From: Myroides guanonis
GTDB taxonomy: Bacteria; Bacteroidota; Bacteroidia; Flavobacteriales; Flavobacteriaceae
DNA: 64,000 bases
Assembly: GCF_900114085.1 (NCBI RefSeq)
Contig: NZ_FORU01000001.1
Location: 62,001 to 126,000 of the forward strand
Direction: 5' to 3'
The notes below the pieces were generated by a model that was given only the letters and a program-made list of their open reading frames with translations, had not been told where the DNA came from and made no database searches. Below are positions 45,092 to 53,149 of this stretch, piece after piece (positions within the stretch are counted from its first letter, which is position 1; each line of letters opens with the position of its first letter). The translations under genes were made by a program, and so were the position numbers.

Positions 45092-45452
45092 AAATCTCAA
45101 CGTTAACATTTCTTGGTAGTTTCGACACCTGTACACATTCGCGTGCAGGTGCTGTTTCTTGTTTGAAATAGCTACCATATACTTCATTTATAATACTGAA
45201 TTGCTCCATATCTCTGATGAAGATGGTAGCTTTTACTGCATTCTCAAAAGTCATTCCTACTTCACTTAAAATAGCCTTTAGGTTTTCCATTACTTGTTTA
45301 GTCTCATCGGCAATTCCTGAATCAATCAAAGTTTCAGTAGCTTGATCAAAGGGAATTTGTCCTGATATAAATAGTAAGTCACCCACTTGAACAGCATGGT
45401 TATAAGGTCCGATTGGGCTTGGTGCTTTTGACGAATTTATAATTTTTTTCAT
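45072..45452 (-). CDS. ridA: RidA family enamine/imine deaminase
   Basis: Trimeric deaminase of 126 aa that hydrolyses reactive 2-aminoacrylate-type enamines and imines. The family signatures are A-P-x-P-I-G-P-Y-N-H-A (11-21), S-G-Q-I-P, and the C-terminal R-x-C-V-Q-V-S-K-L-P-R-N-V-N-V-E-I. A longer frame from 45518 is not needed: the ATG at 45452 gives the standard N-terminus MKKIINSSKAP. The gene lies 13 bp after lptD on the same strand and its 3-prime end overlaps mgsA. Confidence 0.92.
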   Translation of the reverse strand: MKKIINSSKAPSPIGPYNHAVQVGDLLFISGQIPFDQATETLIDSGIADETKQVMENLKAILSEVGMTFENAVKATIFIRDMEQFSIINEVYGSYFKQETAPARECVQVSKLPRNVNVEISMIASK

Positions 45453-45465
45453 AGTATATATAGTT

Positions 45466-48141
45466 TTAATCACGGTAACGTTTGTCTGGTGAATTTCGTT
45501 TTTCCCACTTGATGTCACTTAGCATAGATGACTTAATACCGATGAAGAAGCCCCAGCTAGTATAGTCTCCAATTGGAACCCAGTTAAAGTCCATCCTCCA
45601 ACTCATTAAATCCCTTTCAAAGCGAAGCTGTGTAAAGGTAACTCCTTTATTTACAAAATCATAACCTGTAGATATTCCGACTTTCCATTTTGGTGAAATA
45701 TCGATATTACCTGAGACCATTACGGAATTGTTGGTTATATCACTATTGCGATTATTGTTGGAATAGGTAAGGGAATAAGCAAAGGTTAAATCCCAGGGAA
45801 GTTTCGCATTGTAAAACCCGGTAAAAGGTTTTTCTTCTTCTTCTTCCTCTTCTTGATCTCTATTTTCTCCAAGTCTCCCTGATTGTCCAAATAAATCATC
45901 TGCACGACCACCATTTTGAACGTTATTCTTATTAGAACTGTCTGTGCCACCAAAAACAGCATCTTGACTATTCAGAGACCAGTTAAGAGTAAGGTTGGCA
46001 CTCGTCATTCTAAGTAAGCTACCTCCGTTGTCTATGTTAAAACGGTCTATTCTTCTACCAGAATTATCAATAGCGTATGGATCTAGAGTTGCACCGAAAT
46101 TAACCTGCATTTTGTTGTTAAAAATAGCAGTTCCTGCACTAAGTCTAAGTGGAGCCAATTTCAATGAGTCTGCAGAGATATTATAGCTAGATGACAGGTT
46201 AAAGCTGTTTAATAGCATTACTTTTTTAGGATCTCCTGTTTCACTTTTGTCGTCTCTCATTTTTGCTTCAAAGCTATTGCTAAGACCGAAGCTCATTATG
46301 TTGGAATAATTCTGTCCAGGAGCACCAAATAAACCACCTTGGAAACGAGTGTACTCTTCAAAAGTTCTACCAGAAGCATCAATAGCATAGGTGTCAAAGT
46401 ACCTGTCAAAACTAGGAGTGTAAGAATAACTTACATTAGGACGCATTACATGTCTAATAGCTTGAAGTTTTGCATTCTTGTCAAAATTGAAAGTACCATA
46501 CACAGTTGTACCAATACTTGCACTTAAATTATAAGTTCTAAAGCTGTCAAAACCATTTACTCTAGTGTCAACTACTTTTCCTTTGTCTACATTGTATTCT
46601 TTCTTAATGGTGTTGAAATACCATACTTCATTGTAGTTACCACCGGCAGTAACACTAAAGTGTTTGAAAAGCTTAAAGTTTGTAGAAAGAGGGATACTGT
46701 GTTGAAATCCAGTGTTTAAACTATCGAACATTTCTTTTTTGAAAAAGTATTCTTCTTTAGTTCGTGCTCTGTTTTCTCCTCTTATATTGTAGGATAAATT
46801 CAAGTTTTTAATCAATCCTTTTTTCGGACCACTCTCTGATGCAAATGGAAAAATACGATCCACACTAGCTTGAAGTGTAGGTAGGGTCATGTTGATGTCT
46901 CCAGTGTTGGTAGACTGAGAGTGAGTAGCGGTTAAAGACATATTAACCTGAGGTACCGATTGAAAAGTCTTCGAGTAACTAATAGAGGAGTTCATCTGGT
47001 TGTTTAATGAAGCTCCAACATTATAGGTGTTGTTTGTTTGTCTAAAATATTGACTACTACCCATGTTAACCGATGCAGAGAATCGAGAGTTGGGGTTTGA
47101 CTTAGGGTCTTGGGTATGAGACCACTGAATGTTGTAGTTTGAGTTTCTTTGGTAATCAGGCAAGCCTAGCTCACTGAAAATATTGTTCTCGAAACGAGCA
47201 TTGAATCTACCGTTGTATTTATAGCGTTTTGCATAATTGCTTTCCGCTCTAAGAGCATAACTACCGTTAGTGTAATAATCCCCTAAAAGAGTAAGGTCTA
47301 ATCGGTCACTTATTGCAAAATAATAACCACCGTTCTGCATATAATATCCTTGTTGACGCGTATCTCCCATGGTGGGGATGATAAAACCTGATTCGGCATT
47401 TTCAGCCATAGGAAAAAAAGCAAAAGGTAATCCGATAGGAGTAGGAACATCTGCGATAACCATGTTAGTTACACCGGTCACTACTTTTTTATTAGGGACA
47501 AACTTTACTTTTCTAGTCTTAAAATAATATTCAGGATCTTCAATATCTTTTGCAGTTGTGAAAATAACGTTTTCCATGAAGTAGACGGAGTCATTTTCCT
47601 TCTTTGTCATTTCTGCTTTAATACGAAACTCTCCTTGACTTGTTTTAGAATTCCAAACAATTGCTTTTTGGGTTTTTGTATTGTAGCGAATTGAATCAGG
47701 TTCTACAATTTGTTGCCCTTGTGTAAAGACTGGGCTCTGAGTAAGTTTTCCTAAACTATCTTTTATTCTACCGGCATAAATCTCGTTTTTCTCATAATTG
47801 AAGATGATTTTACCCGCCTTTATTTCAAAATCAAGATATTTAATTTCTGCTTCATTGTAAAGCGTTAATTCCTTTTTCTTTTGGTCTAGTTTCTCATAAT
47901 CTTTCGCCTGTCTATATACGATACCTTCCAACATTGGCTTCTTTTTAGGTAAGCTATCTACTTTTGCTGTAGGTTTTTTAATAGTGTCTGTAGGAATATT
48001 AGTGACAACTTTAGTGGAATCCTTAGGATTTAAAAGTATTGGGACGTTTTTATTTTTCTCAAATTCTTGTGCATACGCATTAGGAATCAACCAAGTGAGA
48101 AGCAATATAATTAAAACGATATGTTTTTTTTTTGTACGCAA
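45466..48141 (-). CDS. lptD: LPS-assembly outer membrane protein LptD (putative)
   Basis: Outer membrane beta-barrel of 891 aa that inserts lipopolysaccharide into the outer leaflet. A signal peptide (about 1-24, ending NAYAQ) is followed by a beta-jelly-roll N-domain (about 80-235) with Y-N-T-K-T-Q-K and V-P-T-P-I-G-L-P-F-A-F-F-P, then a long barrel with many alternating aromatic strands and an acidic E/Q-rich loop near 765-780. The C-terminus (GIKSSMLSDIKWEKRN) is typical of flavobacterial LptD. A -7 box TAAGTTTG lies at 48189. It precedes ridA by 13 bp. Confidence 0.85.
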   Translation of the reverse strand: MRTKKKHIVLIILLLTWLIPNAYAQEFEKNKNVPILLNPKDSTKVVTNIPTDTIKKPTAKVDSLPKKKPMLEGIVYRQAKDYEKLDQKKKELTLYNEAEIKYLDFEIKAGKIIFNYEKNEIYAGRIKDSLGKLTQSPVFTQGQQIVEPDSIRYNTKTQKAIVWNSKTSQGEFRIKAEMTKKENDSVYFMENVIFTTAKDIEDPEYYFKTRKVKFVPNKKVVTGVTNMVIADVPTPIGLPFAFFPMAENAESGFIIPTMGDTRQQGYYMQNGGYYFAISDRLDLTLLGDYYTNGSYALRAESNYAKRYKYNGRFNARFENNIFSELGLPDYQRNSNYNIQWSHTQDPKSNPNSRFSASVNMGSSQYFRQTNNTYNVGASLNNQMNSSISYSKTFQSVPQVNMSLTATHSQSTNTGDINMTLPTLQASVDRIFPFASESGPKKGLIKNLNLSYNIRGENRARTKEEYFFKKEMFDSLNTGFQHSIPLSTNFKLFKHFSVTAGGNYNEVWYFNTIKKEYNVDKGKVVDTRVNGFDSFRTYNLSASIGTTVYGTFNFDKNAKLQAIRHVMRPNVSYSYTPSFDRYFDTYAIDASGRTFEEYTRFQGGLFGAPGQNYSNIMSFGLSNSFEAKMRDDKSETGDPKKVMLLNSFNLSSSYNISADSLKLAPLRLSAGTAIFNNKMQVNFGATLDPYAIDNSGRRIDRFNIDNGGSLLRMTSANLTLNWSLNSQDAVFGGTDSSNKNNVQNGGRADDLFGQSGRLGENRDQEEEEEEEKPFTGFYNAKLPWDLTFAYSLTYSNNNRNSDITNNSVMVSGNIDISPKWKVGISTGYDFVNKGVTFTQLRFERDLMSWRMDFNWVPIGDYTSWGFFIGIKSSMLSDIKWEKRNSPDKRYRD

Positions 48142-48188
48142 GTGTATAAGTGCTATTTTTGTAAAATATGGCTCGTTTTTTGCCGTGT

Positions 48189-48196
48189 CAAACTTA
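48189..48196 (-). promoter_or_regulatory. -7 promoter box of lptD
   Basis: On the minus strand the sequence reads TAAGTTTG, matching TAnnTTTG, 48 bp before the lptD start. A second match (TAAATTTG) lies at 48227-48234. Confidence 0.5.
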
Positions 48197-48260
48197 CATA
48201 TATTTTTTCTAAAAGTGTAGTTTTATCAAATTTAAAAACATAATTATAAATATCTTTTAT

Positions 48261-49379
48261 ATGAATTTCAGCAAAGGAAATTGTTTCATTCTTCTACTTT
48301 TATATTTTTCAAGTTTTTCTTTATTAGCACAGTCTAAGAATAATTTTAAAGTTGTTTTGGACCCAGGACATGGTGGGAAAGATTTTGGTACTAATCACAA
48401 CGGGAATGTTGAAAAGGATATTGTTCTACAGGTAGCTTTAAAAGTTGGAGAAATCTTGGAGAAGCATTCAGATATTGATGTTTTATATACCCGTAAAACG
48501 GACGTGTTTGTAGCTGTTAAAGAGCGTTCTGTGATTGCAAATGAATCCAAAGGGAATGTGTTTATTTCTATTCACTGTAATGGAGTGGCGTCTAATGATG
48601 CTTCAGGTACAGAGACCTTTGTTATGGGTTTGAGTAAGAACAAATCGAATTTGGAAGTAGCTAAGAAAGAGAATGCTGCCATTATATTAGAAGATGACTA
48701 CAAAACGAAATATGCGGGATTCGATCCGTCTTCGCCAGAATCATTAATTGGGTTAACATTAATGCAGGAGGATTATATCGGTCAAAGTATTGATTTGGCA
48801 GGGAAAGTTCAGAATGGATTTACAAATGTTTTAAAACGTAAGAATCGCGGTGTAAAACAAGGTCCTTTCTGGGTTTTACATGGAGCTTTTATGCCTAGTA
48901 TATTAATTGAGTTAGGATTTGTGTCTAATAAAGAAGAGGGAGCATACTTAAGTTCGGCAAAAGGACAAAAGGAATTAGCAGAATCTATTGCACAAGGTAT
49001 TATCAGTTATAAAAACAACTATTATGGAACGTCTAAGTCTAGTGCTAGTACTCCATCGAAATCAGTAGCAAAGGAAGAAGAGAAAGTTACTAATAGTACT
49101 CCAGTTTCAAATTCTGTCACAAAATCGGGTGTTGTTTTTAAAATTCAAATATCCGCAAGTACCCGTGTTTTAGAATTAAAACCTAAAAACTTTAATGGAT
49201 TGAAAGATGTTAGTATGGAAGATGAAGGGAAACTGAAAAAGTACTTTTATTCTGAAACTCAGGATTATGAAATTGCAAAACAATTGTTAGGTGAAGCGAA
49301 AGATAAAGGGTATAATTCATCATTTATAGTGCCGTTTAAGGATGGTAAAAAGATCTCACTTCAAGAAGCCTTGAAATAA
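48261..49379 (+). CDS. N-acetylmuramoyl-L-alanine amidase with SPOR-like C-terminal domain
   Basis: Zinc amidase that cleaves the stem peptide from N-acetylmuramic acid in the cell wall, 372 aa. A signal peptide covers about 1-24. The Amidase_3 domain (about 29-245) has the metal ligands H37 (DPGHGG), E51 and H105 (SIHCNG), plus the catalytic Glu in S-I-L-I-E-L-G-F. A Ser/Thr-rich linker leads to a C-terminal ~80-residue SPOR-like domain (VFKIQISASTRV and the later FIVPF strand) that would bind septal glycan strands. It is the first gene of a five-gene run and divergent from lptD. Confidence 0.9.
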   Translation: MNFSKGNCFILLLLYFSSFSLLAQSKNNFKVVLDPGHGGKDFGTNHNGNVEKDIVLQVALKVGEILEKHSDIDVLYTRKTDVFVAVKERSVIANESKGNVFISIHCNGVASNDASGTETFVMGLSKNKSNLEVAKKENAAIILEDDYKTKYAGFDPSSPESLIGLTLMQEDYIGQSIDLAGKVQNGFTNVLKRKNRGVKQGPFWVLHGAFMPSILIELGFVSNKEEGAYLSSAKGQKELAESIAQGIISYKNNYYGTSKSSASTPSKSVAKEEEKVTNSTPVSNSVTKSGVVFKIQISASTRVLELKPKNFNGLKDVSMEDEGKLKKYFYSETQDYEIAKQLLGEAKDKGYNSSFIVPFKDGKKISLQEALK

Positions 49380-49426
49380 ACTAGGAGGATTCTATATAAA
49401 AGTTTATTTTTGCTTCATAAAATTCG

Positions 49427-50371
49427 ATGATTTTGAAAATATCAAGAGAAATTAAAACGGCTTTATTAGTCTTAGCATCTATTGCATTGTTTGTTTGGGG
49501 ATATGGTTTTTTGAAAGGCAATAACATTTTTGACAAGAGTATTAGATACTATGTAGAGTATGACAATGTAGAGGGAGTAACCACTTCATCAAATGTTACA
49601 ATCAACGGATTAGTTGTTGGTAAAGTATCCAAGATTGAAATAAAGAAAGATACTGGAAAATTGTTAGTTGAATTGTTCATGACAAATCCTATTCAGATCT
49701 CTAAAAACAGTACAGCTTTTATCTACTCATCTGGTTTTATAGGAGGAAAGGATATTGCAATAGAACCTGATTTTGGTGATACCAATTATGCTGATTCTGG
49801 AGATTTTTTAAAGTCAGGTGTAAAAGTTGGTTTGATTGACGGAATTGGAGATCAACTAGATCCTTTACAGAAAAAACTACAAGAAGTATTAGATAATGCA
49901 AATAAGATGATTGTTTCAATCAATTCAATTTTGGATGAATCAACACAAGCAGATCTTAAAGCAACTATGAAGGATTTAAGTAGTACAATGGCAAGCGTAA
50001 ATGGTTTGCTTGCGACTAATAAACCTAAATTAGATAAAACAATGAATAACTTGACTGTAATGAGTGAAAACTTTGTTCAGTTGTCAGATTCATTATCCAA
50101 CTTAGAAATCAATAAAACTTTCGCGAAATTAGACAATGCTTCTACTAATATTGATAAACTATTAGCAGGCGTTGAAAATGGTGATGGTTCTATCGGTAAG
50201 CTGATGAAAGATGAACAATTGTATAATAACTTAGAAAATGCTTCTAAAGAGTTAGAACAACTGTTACACGATTTAAAAGAAAACCCTAAACGTTATATAC
50301 ATTTTTCAGTTTTTGGAAAAAAGGGAACTCCTTATGTAGAGCCTGTTAAGGCAGATACAATTACTAATTAA
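49427..50371 (+). CDS. MCE/MlaD domain lipid-transport protein
   Basis: Membrane-anchored MCE protein of 314 aa: one N-terminal helix (about 10-29) and an MCE domain (about 40-115; R-Y-Y-V-E-Y-D-N-V-E-G-V, V-T-I-N-G-L-V-V-G-K-V and F-I-G-G-K-D-I). A long C-terminal helical region follows, with coiled-coil character. MlaD homologues carry phospholipids between the membranes. It lies 47 bp after the amidase gene and 40 bp before the Fe-S gene, but no MlaE/MlaF partner is next to it. Confidence 0.88.
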   Translation: MILKISREIKTALLVLASIALFVWGYGFLKGNNIFDKSIRYYVEYDNVEGVTTSSNVTINGLVVGKVSKIEIKKDTGKLLVELFMTNPIQISKNSTAFIYSSGFIGGKDIAIEPDFGDTNYADSGDFLKSGVKVGLIDGIGDQLDPLQKKLQEVLDNANKMIVSINSILDESTQADLKATMKDLSSTMASVNGLLATNKPKLDKTMNNLTVMSENFVQLSDSLSNLEINKTFAKLDNASTNIDKLLAGVENGDGSIGKLMKDEQLYNNLENASKELEQLLHDLKENPKRYIHFSVFGKKGTPYVEPVKADTITN

Positions 50372-50411
50372 TAGCTGTAAGCTTAATTTATATTGATTCA
50401 ATTTCTTGACT

Positions 50412-51737
50412 ATGCAGTATTTAGCTAATGTTTTATTTTTAATTCTCCTTGTTGTAGGTTTTGGTTTTTTTGCGAGAAACGTAAAAAAATTAATACGAAA
50501 TATTAAACAAGGACGCGATATCAATCGATCTGATCGTTCTTCCGATAGATGGAAAAATATGGCAATGGTTGCACTTGGGCAATCTAAAATGGTTAAAAGA
50601 CCAGTAGCTGGTATTCTACATATATTTGTATATGTTGGATTTGTTGTTATCAATATTGAAATGCTTGAGATAGTTATCGATGGATTATTTGGTACACACA
50701 GAGTACTTTCTTTCCTAGGAGGCTTCTACAATGTTTTAATTGGTATTTTTGAAATACTAGCAGCGTTAGTGATTGTTGGAGTAGTGGGGTTCTGGATTAG
50801 AAGAAACGTTATTCGTTTAAAGCGTTTTAACCAGAAAGAAATGGAAGGTTGGCCAAAAAAAGATGCGAATACAATCATCTACATTGAAACCGTTTTAATG
50901 TGCTTCTTTTTGTTGATGAACGCAGCTGACTATTATTTACAATCAATAGGATACGGACATTATACACAGGTTGGATCATTTCCAGTGTCTAGCTATATAG
51001 CAGGATTGTTTAACGGTATGCAACCTGAGGTTGTGGCGATTGTTGAGCGTGTTTGTTGGTGGGGACATATCATAGGGGTAATGTTGTTTATGAATTATCT
51101 TTATTATTCAAAACATCTACACATCTTCTTGGCTTTTCCTAATACCTATTTTGAAAATTTAAATCCTCAAGGACAGTTTGATAATCTAGCTTCTGTAACT
51201 AAAGAAGTGAAGTTGATGATGGATCCTAATGCAGACCCTTTTGCAGCACCAGCTGAAGATGCAGGTGAACCTGGTAAATTTGGAGCACAAGATGTTATGG
51301 ACCTAAATTGGGTTCAGCTCTTGAATGCGTATTCATGTACTGAATGTGGAAGATGTACTTCTTCTTGTCCGGCAAATCAAACAGGAAAACTATTATCTCC
51401 TAGAAAGATTATGATGTCTACTCGTGATCGTTTAGAGGATGTAAGTGCTATTATGGATGCAAATAACGGAGAATTCGTTGCAGACGGAAAAACCTTATTA
51501 AACGATTATATAACACCAGAAGAATTATGGGCTTGTAACACGTGTAATGCATGTGTTGAAGAATGTCCAATAGGAATTAGTCCATTATCTATAATTATGG
51601 ATATGCGTCAGTATTTAGTTATGGAACAAAGTGCTGCTCCAATAGAATTAAATAATATGATGGCAAATATCGAAAACAATGGTGCTCCTTGGCAGTATAA
51701 CCAAATGGATCGCTTAAACTGGAAAGACGAAAATTAA
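50412..51737 (+). CDS. Membrane-bound (Fe-S)-binding protein, HdrC/GlpC-like
   Basis: Protein of 441 aa with about five N-terminal membrane helices (about 1-240, with conserved H and R residues typical of haem-b membrane anchors) followed by a soluble domain with two [4Fe-4S] motifs: C-T-E-C-G-R-C-T-S-S-C-P (about 309-320) and C-N-T-C-N-A-C-V-E-E-C-P (about 376-387). It resembles electron-transfer subunits that join quinone to a cytosolic CCG-type partner. The partner is probably the next gene, 48 bp downstream. An in-frame TTG 6 bp earlier is not used. Confidence 0.85.
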   Translation: MQYLANVLFLILLVVGFGFFARNVKKLIRNIKQGRDINRSDRSSDRWKNMAMVALGQSKMVKRPVAGILHIFVYVGFVVINIEMLEIVIDGLFGTHRVLSFLGGFYNVLIGIFEILAALVIVGVVGFWIRRNVIRLKRFNQKEMEGWPKKDANTIIYIETVLMCFFLLMNAADYYLQSIGYGHYTQVGSFPVSSYIAGLFNGMQPEVVAIVERVCWWGHIIGVMLFMNYLYYSKHLHIFLAFPNTYFENLNPQGQFDNLASVTKEVKLMMDPNADPFAAPAEDAGEPGKFGAQDVMDLNWVQLLNAYSCTECGRCTSSCPANQTGKLLSPRKIMMSTRDRLEDVSAIMDANNGEFVADGKTLLNDYITPEELWACNTCNACVEECPIGISPLSIIMDMRQYLVMEQSAAPIELNNMMANIENNGAPWQYNQMDRLNWKDEN

Positions 51738-51785
51738 TAAATTAAGAAGAATAGATTTTATATTTCTATTTCAATATATAAAAGT

Positions 51786-52577
51786 ATGTCAGAGAATTTA
51801 GTAGTGCCAACAATGGCAGAAATGATGGCAAGAGGAGAGCAACCAGAAGTTTTATTTTGGGTTGGTTGTTCAGGAAGTTTTGATGATCGTGCAAAGAAGA
51901 TTACAAAAGCATTTGTAAAGATATTAAACAAGTGTAAAGTTTCTTTTGCTGTTCTTGGAACAGAAGAGAGCTGCACTGGAGATCCTGCGAAAAGAGCGGG
52001 TAACGAGTTTTTGTTCCAAATGCAAGCGATGATGAATATTGAGGTAATGAATGCTTACGAAGTTAAGAAAATCGTAACGGCATGTCCTCACTGTTTCAAT
52101 ACTATTAAAAATGAATACCCTGAATTAGGAGGAAAGTATGAAGTAGTACATCACACACAATTCTTAAAGTCGTTGTTAGACGACGGACGCTTAACTATTG
52201 AAGGTGGACAATATAAAGGAAAGCGAATTACCTTTCATGACCCATGTTATTTAGGAAGAGCCAACCAAGTTTATGAAGCACCTAGAGAGCTAATAGAAAA
52301 ATTAGATGCTGCATTGGTTGAAATGAAGCGTTCAAAAGCTAATGGATTATGTTGTGGAGCTGGTGGAGCACAAATGTTTAAAGAACCAGAAAAAGGAAAT
52401 AAGGATGTAAACGTAGAGCGTACAGAAGACGCTTTAGAAACACAACCTGAAATCATTGCTGCTGGATGTCCATTCTGTAACACAATGCTAACGGACGGAG
52501 TGAAGTTCAAAGAACGTGAGCAAGACGTAAAAGTTATGGATATCGCAGAATTAATTGCTAGCGCAGAAGACTTATAA
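51786..52577 (+). CDS. CCG-domain (Fe-S)-binding oxidoreductase subunit
   Basis: Soluble protein of 263 aa from the cysteine-rich-domain family (HdrB/GlpC/LutA-like). The first half has G-C-S-G-S-F-D-D, CTGDPAKRAGNEF and C-P-H-C-F-N-T-I-K-N-E-Y; the second has D-P-C-Y-L-G-R, LCCGAGGAQMF and C-P-F-C-N-T-M. Such CCG motifs bind unusual Fe-S or noncubane clusters for disulfide or hydroxy acid reduction. It is the predicted catalytic partner of the membrane Fe-S protein encoded just before it. Confidence 0.85.
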   Translation: MSENLVVPTMAEMMARGEQPEVLFWVGCSGSFDDRAKKITKAFVKILNKCKVSFAVLGTEESCTGDPAKRAGNEFLFQMQAMMNIEVMNAYEVKKIVTACPHCFNTIKNEYPELGGKYEVVHHTQFLKSLLDDGRLTIEGGQYKGKRITFHDPCYLGRANQVYEAPRELIEKLDAALVEMKRSKANGLCCGAGGAQMFKEPEKGNKDVNVERTEDALETQPEIIAAGCPFCNTMLTDGVKFKEREQDVKVMDIAELIASAEDL

Positions 52578-52581
52578 AATT

Positions 52582-53067
52582 ATGTATATACCATTTGAAG
52601 AAATGCCAGATCACGCAAGGATTTGGATTTATCAATCGAATAGAAAACTCTCTAATGAAGAGGTTGCAGTTGCAGAGAAAATGTTGATGGAGTTCACTAA
52701 AGATTGGGCAGCTCATGCTACACCTTTACAGTCTTCTTTTATCATTAAATACAATCGTTTTATCATATTAGCAGTAGATCAAGAAGTTCATCCTTCATCT
52801 GGATGTTCAATTGATGCATCTGTTGGTGTAATCCAAGAATTGGAAAAACAATTCGGAGTTGATTTAATGGATAAGATGAATGTTACTTTTAGAACAGGAG
52901 CCTTTATAGCTTATAAAAACTTAGCTGATTTCAAGAAAATGGCGAAAGAAAAGTCTGTATCTGCCGAAACAATTGTTTTTAATAATTTAGTTAATGATGT
53001 TGGTGAATTTAAAGAGTTTTGGGAAGTACCAGCTATGGACAGCTGGCACGGTAGATTCTTCAAATAA
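52582..53067 (+). CDS. Conserved protein of the Fe-S operon, function unknown
   Basis: Protein of 161 aa starting at the ATG 4 bp after the preceding stop (a longer frame from 52555 overlaps it and is less likely). It is soluble, with a central segment S-S-F-I-I-K-Y-N-R-F-I-I-L-A-V-D-Q and a conserved H-P-S-S-G-C-S-I-D-A motif with a possibly reactive Cys. I recognise no fold; database labels such as ABC transporter ATPase seen for relatives are not supported, since there is no Walker A motif. It probably belongs functionally with the two Fe-S genes. Confidence 0.7.
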   Translation: MYIPFEEMPDHARIWIYQSNRKLSNEEVAVAEKMLMEFTKDWAAHATPLQSSFIIKYNRFIILAVDQEVHPSSGCSIDASVGVIQELEKQFGVDLMDKMNVTFRTGAFIAYKNLADFKKMAKEKSVSAETIVFNNLVNDVGEFKEFWEVPAMDSWHGRFFK

Positions 53068-53094
53068 AAATAGCCAAATATAAAAATGAATACT

Positions 53095-53134
53095 AAAATC
53101 ACCGCACATTCGTTTGTACGGTGATTTTATGTTT
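53095..53134 (+). terminator. Terminator of the Fe-S operon
   Basis: A 10-bp stem AAAATCACCG/CGGTGATTTT (53095-53104, 53119-53128) with a T-rich tail, 27 bp after the stop codon. Confidence 0.65.
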
Positions 53135-53149
53135 TAAAAGTAAACTGCA

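Noticed and set aside
45453..45518. Longer RidA start
   Set aside because: It would overlap the lptD end and add residues not found in RidA proteins.
52555..52581. Upstream start for the 161-aa Fe-S operon protein
   Set aside because: It lies inside the preceding coding region; the ATG at 52582 gives a natural start just after the stop codon.
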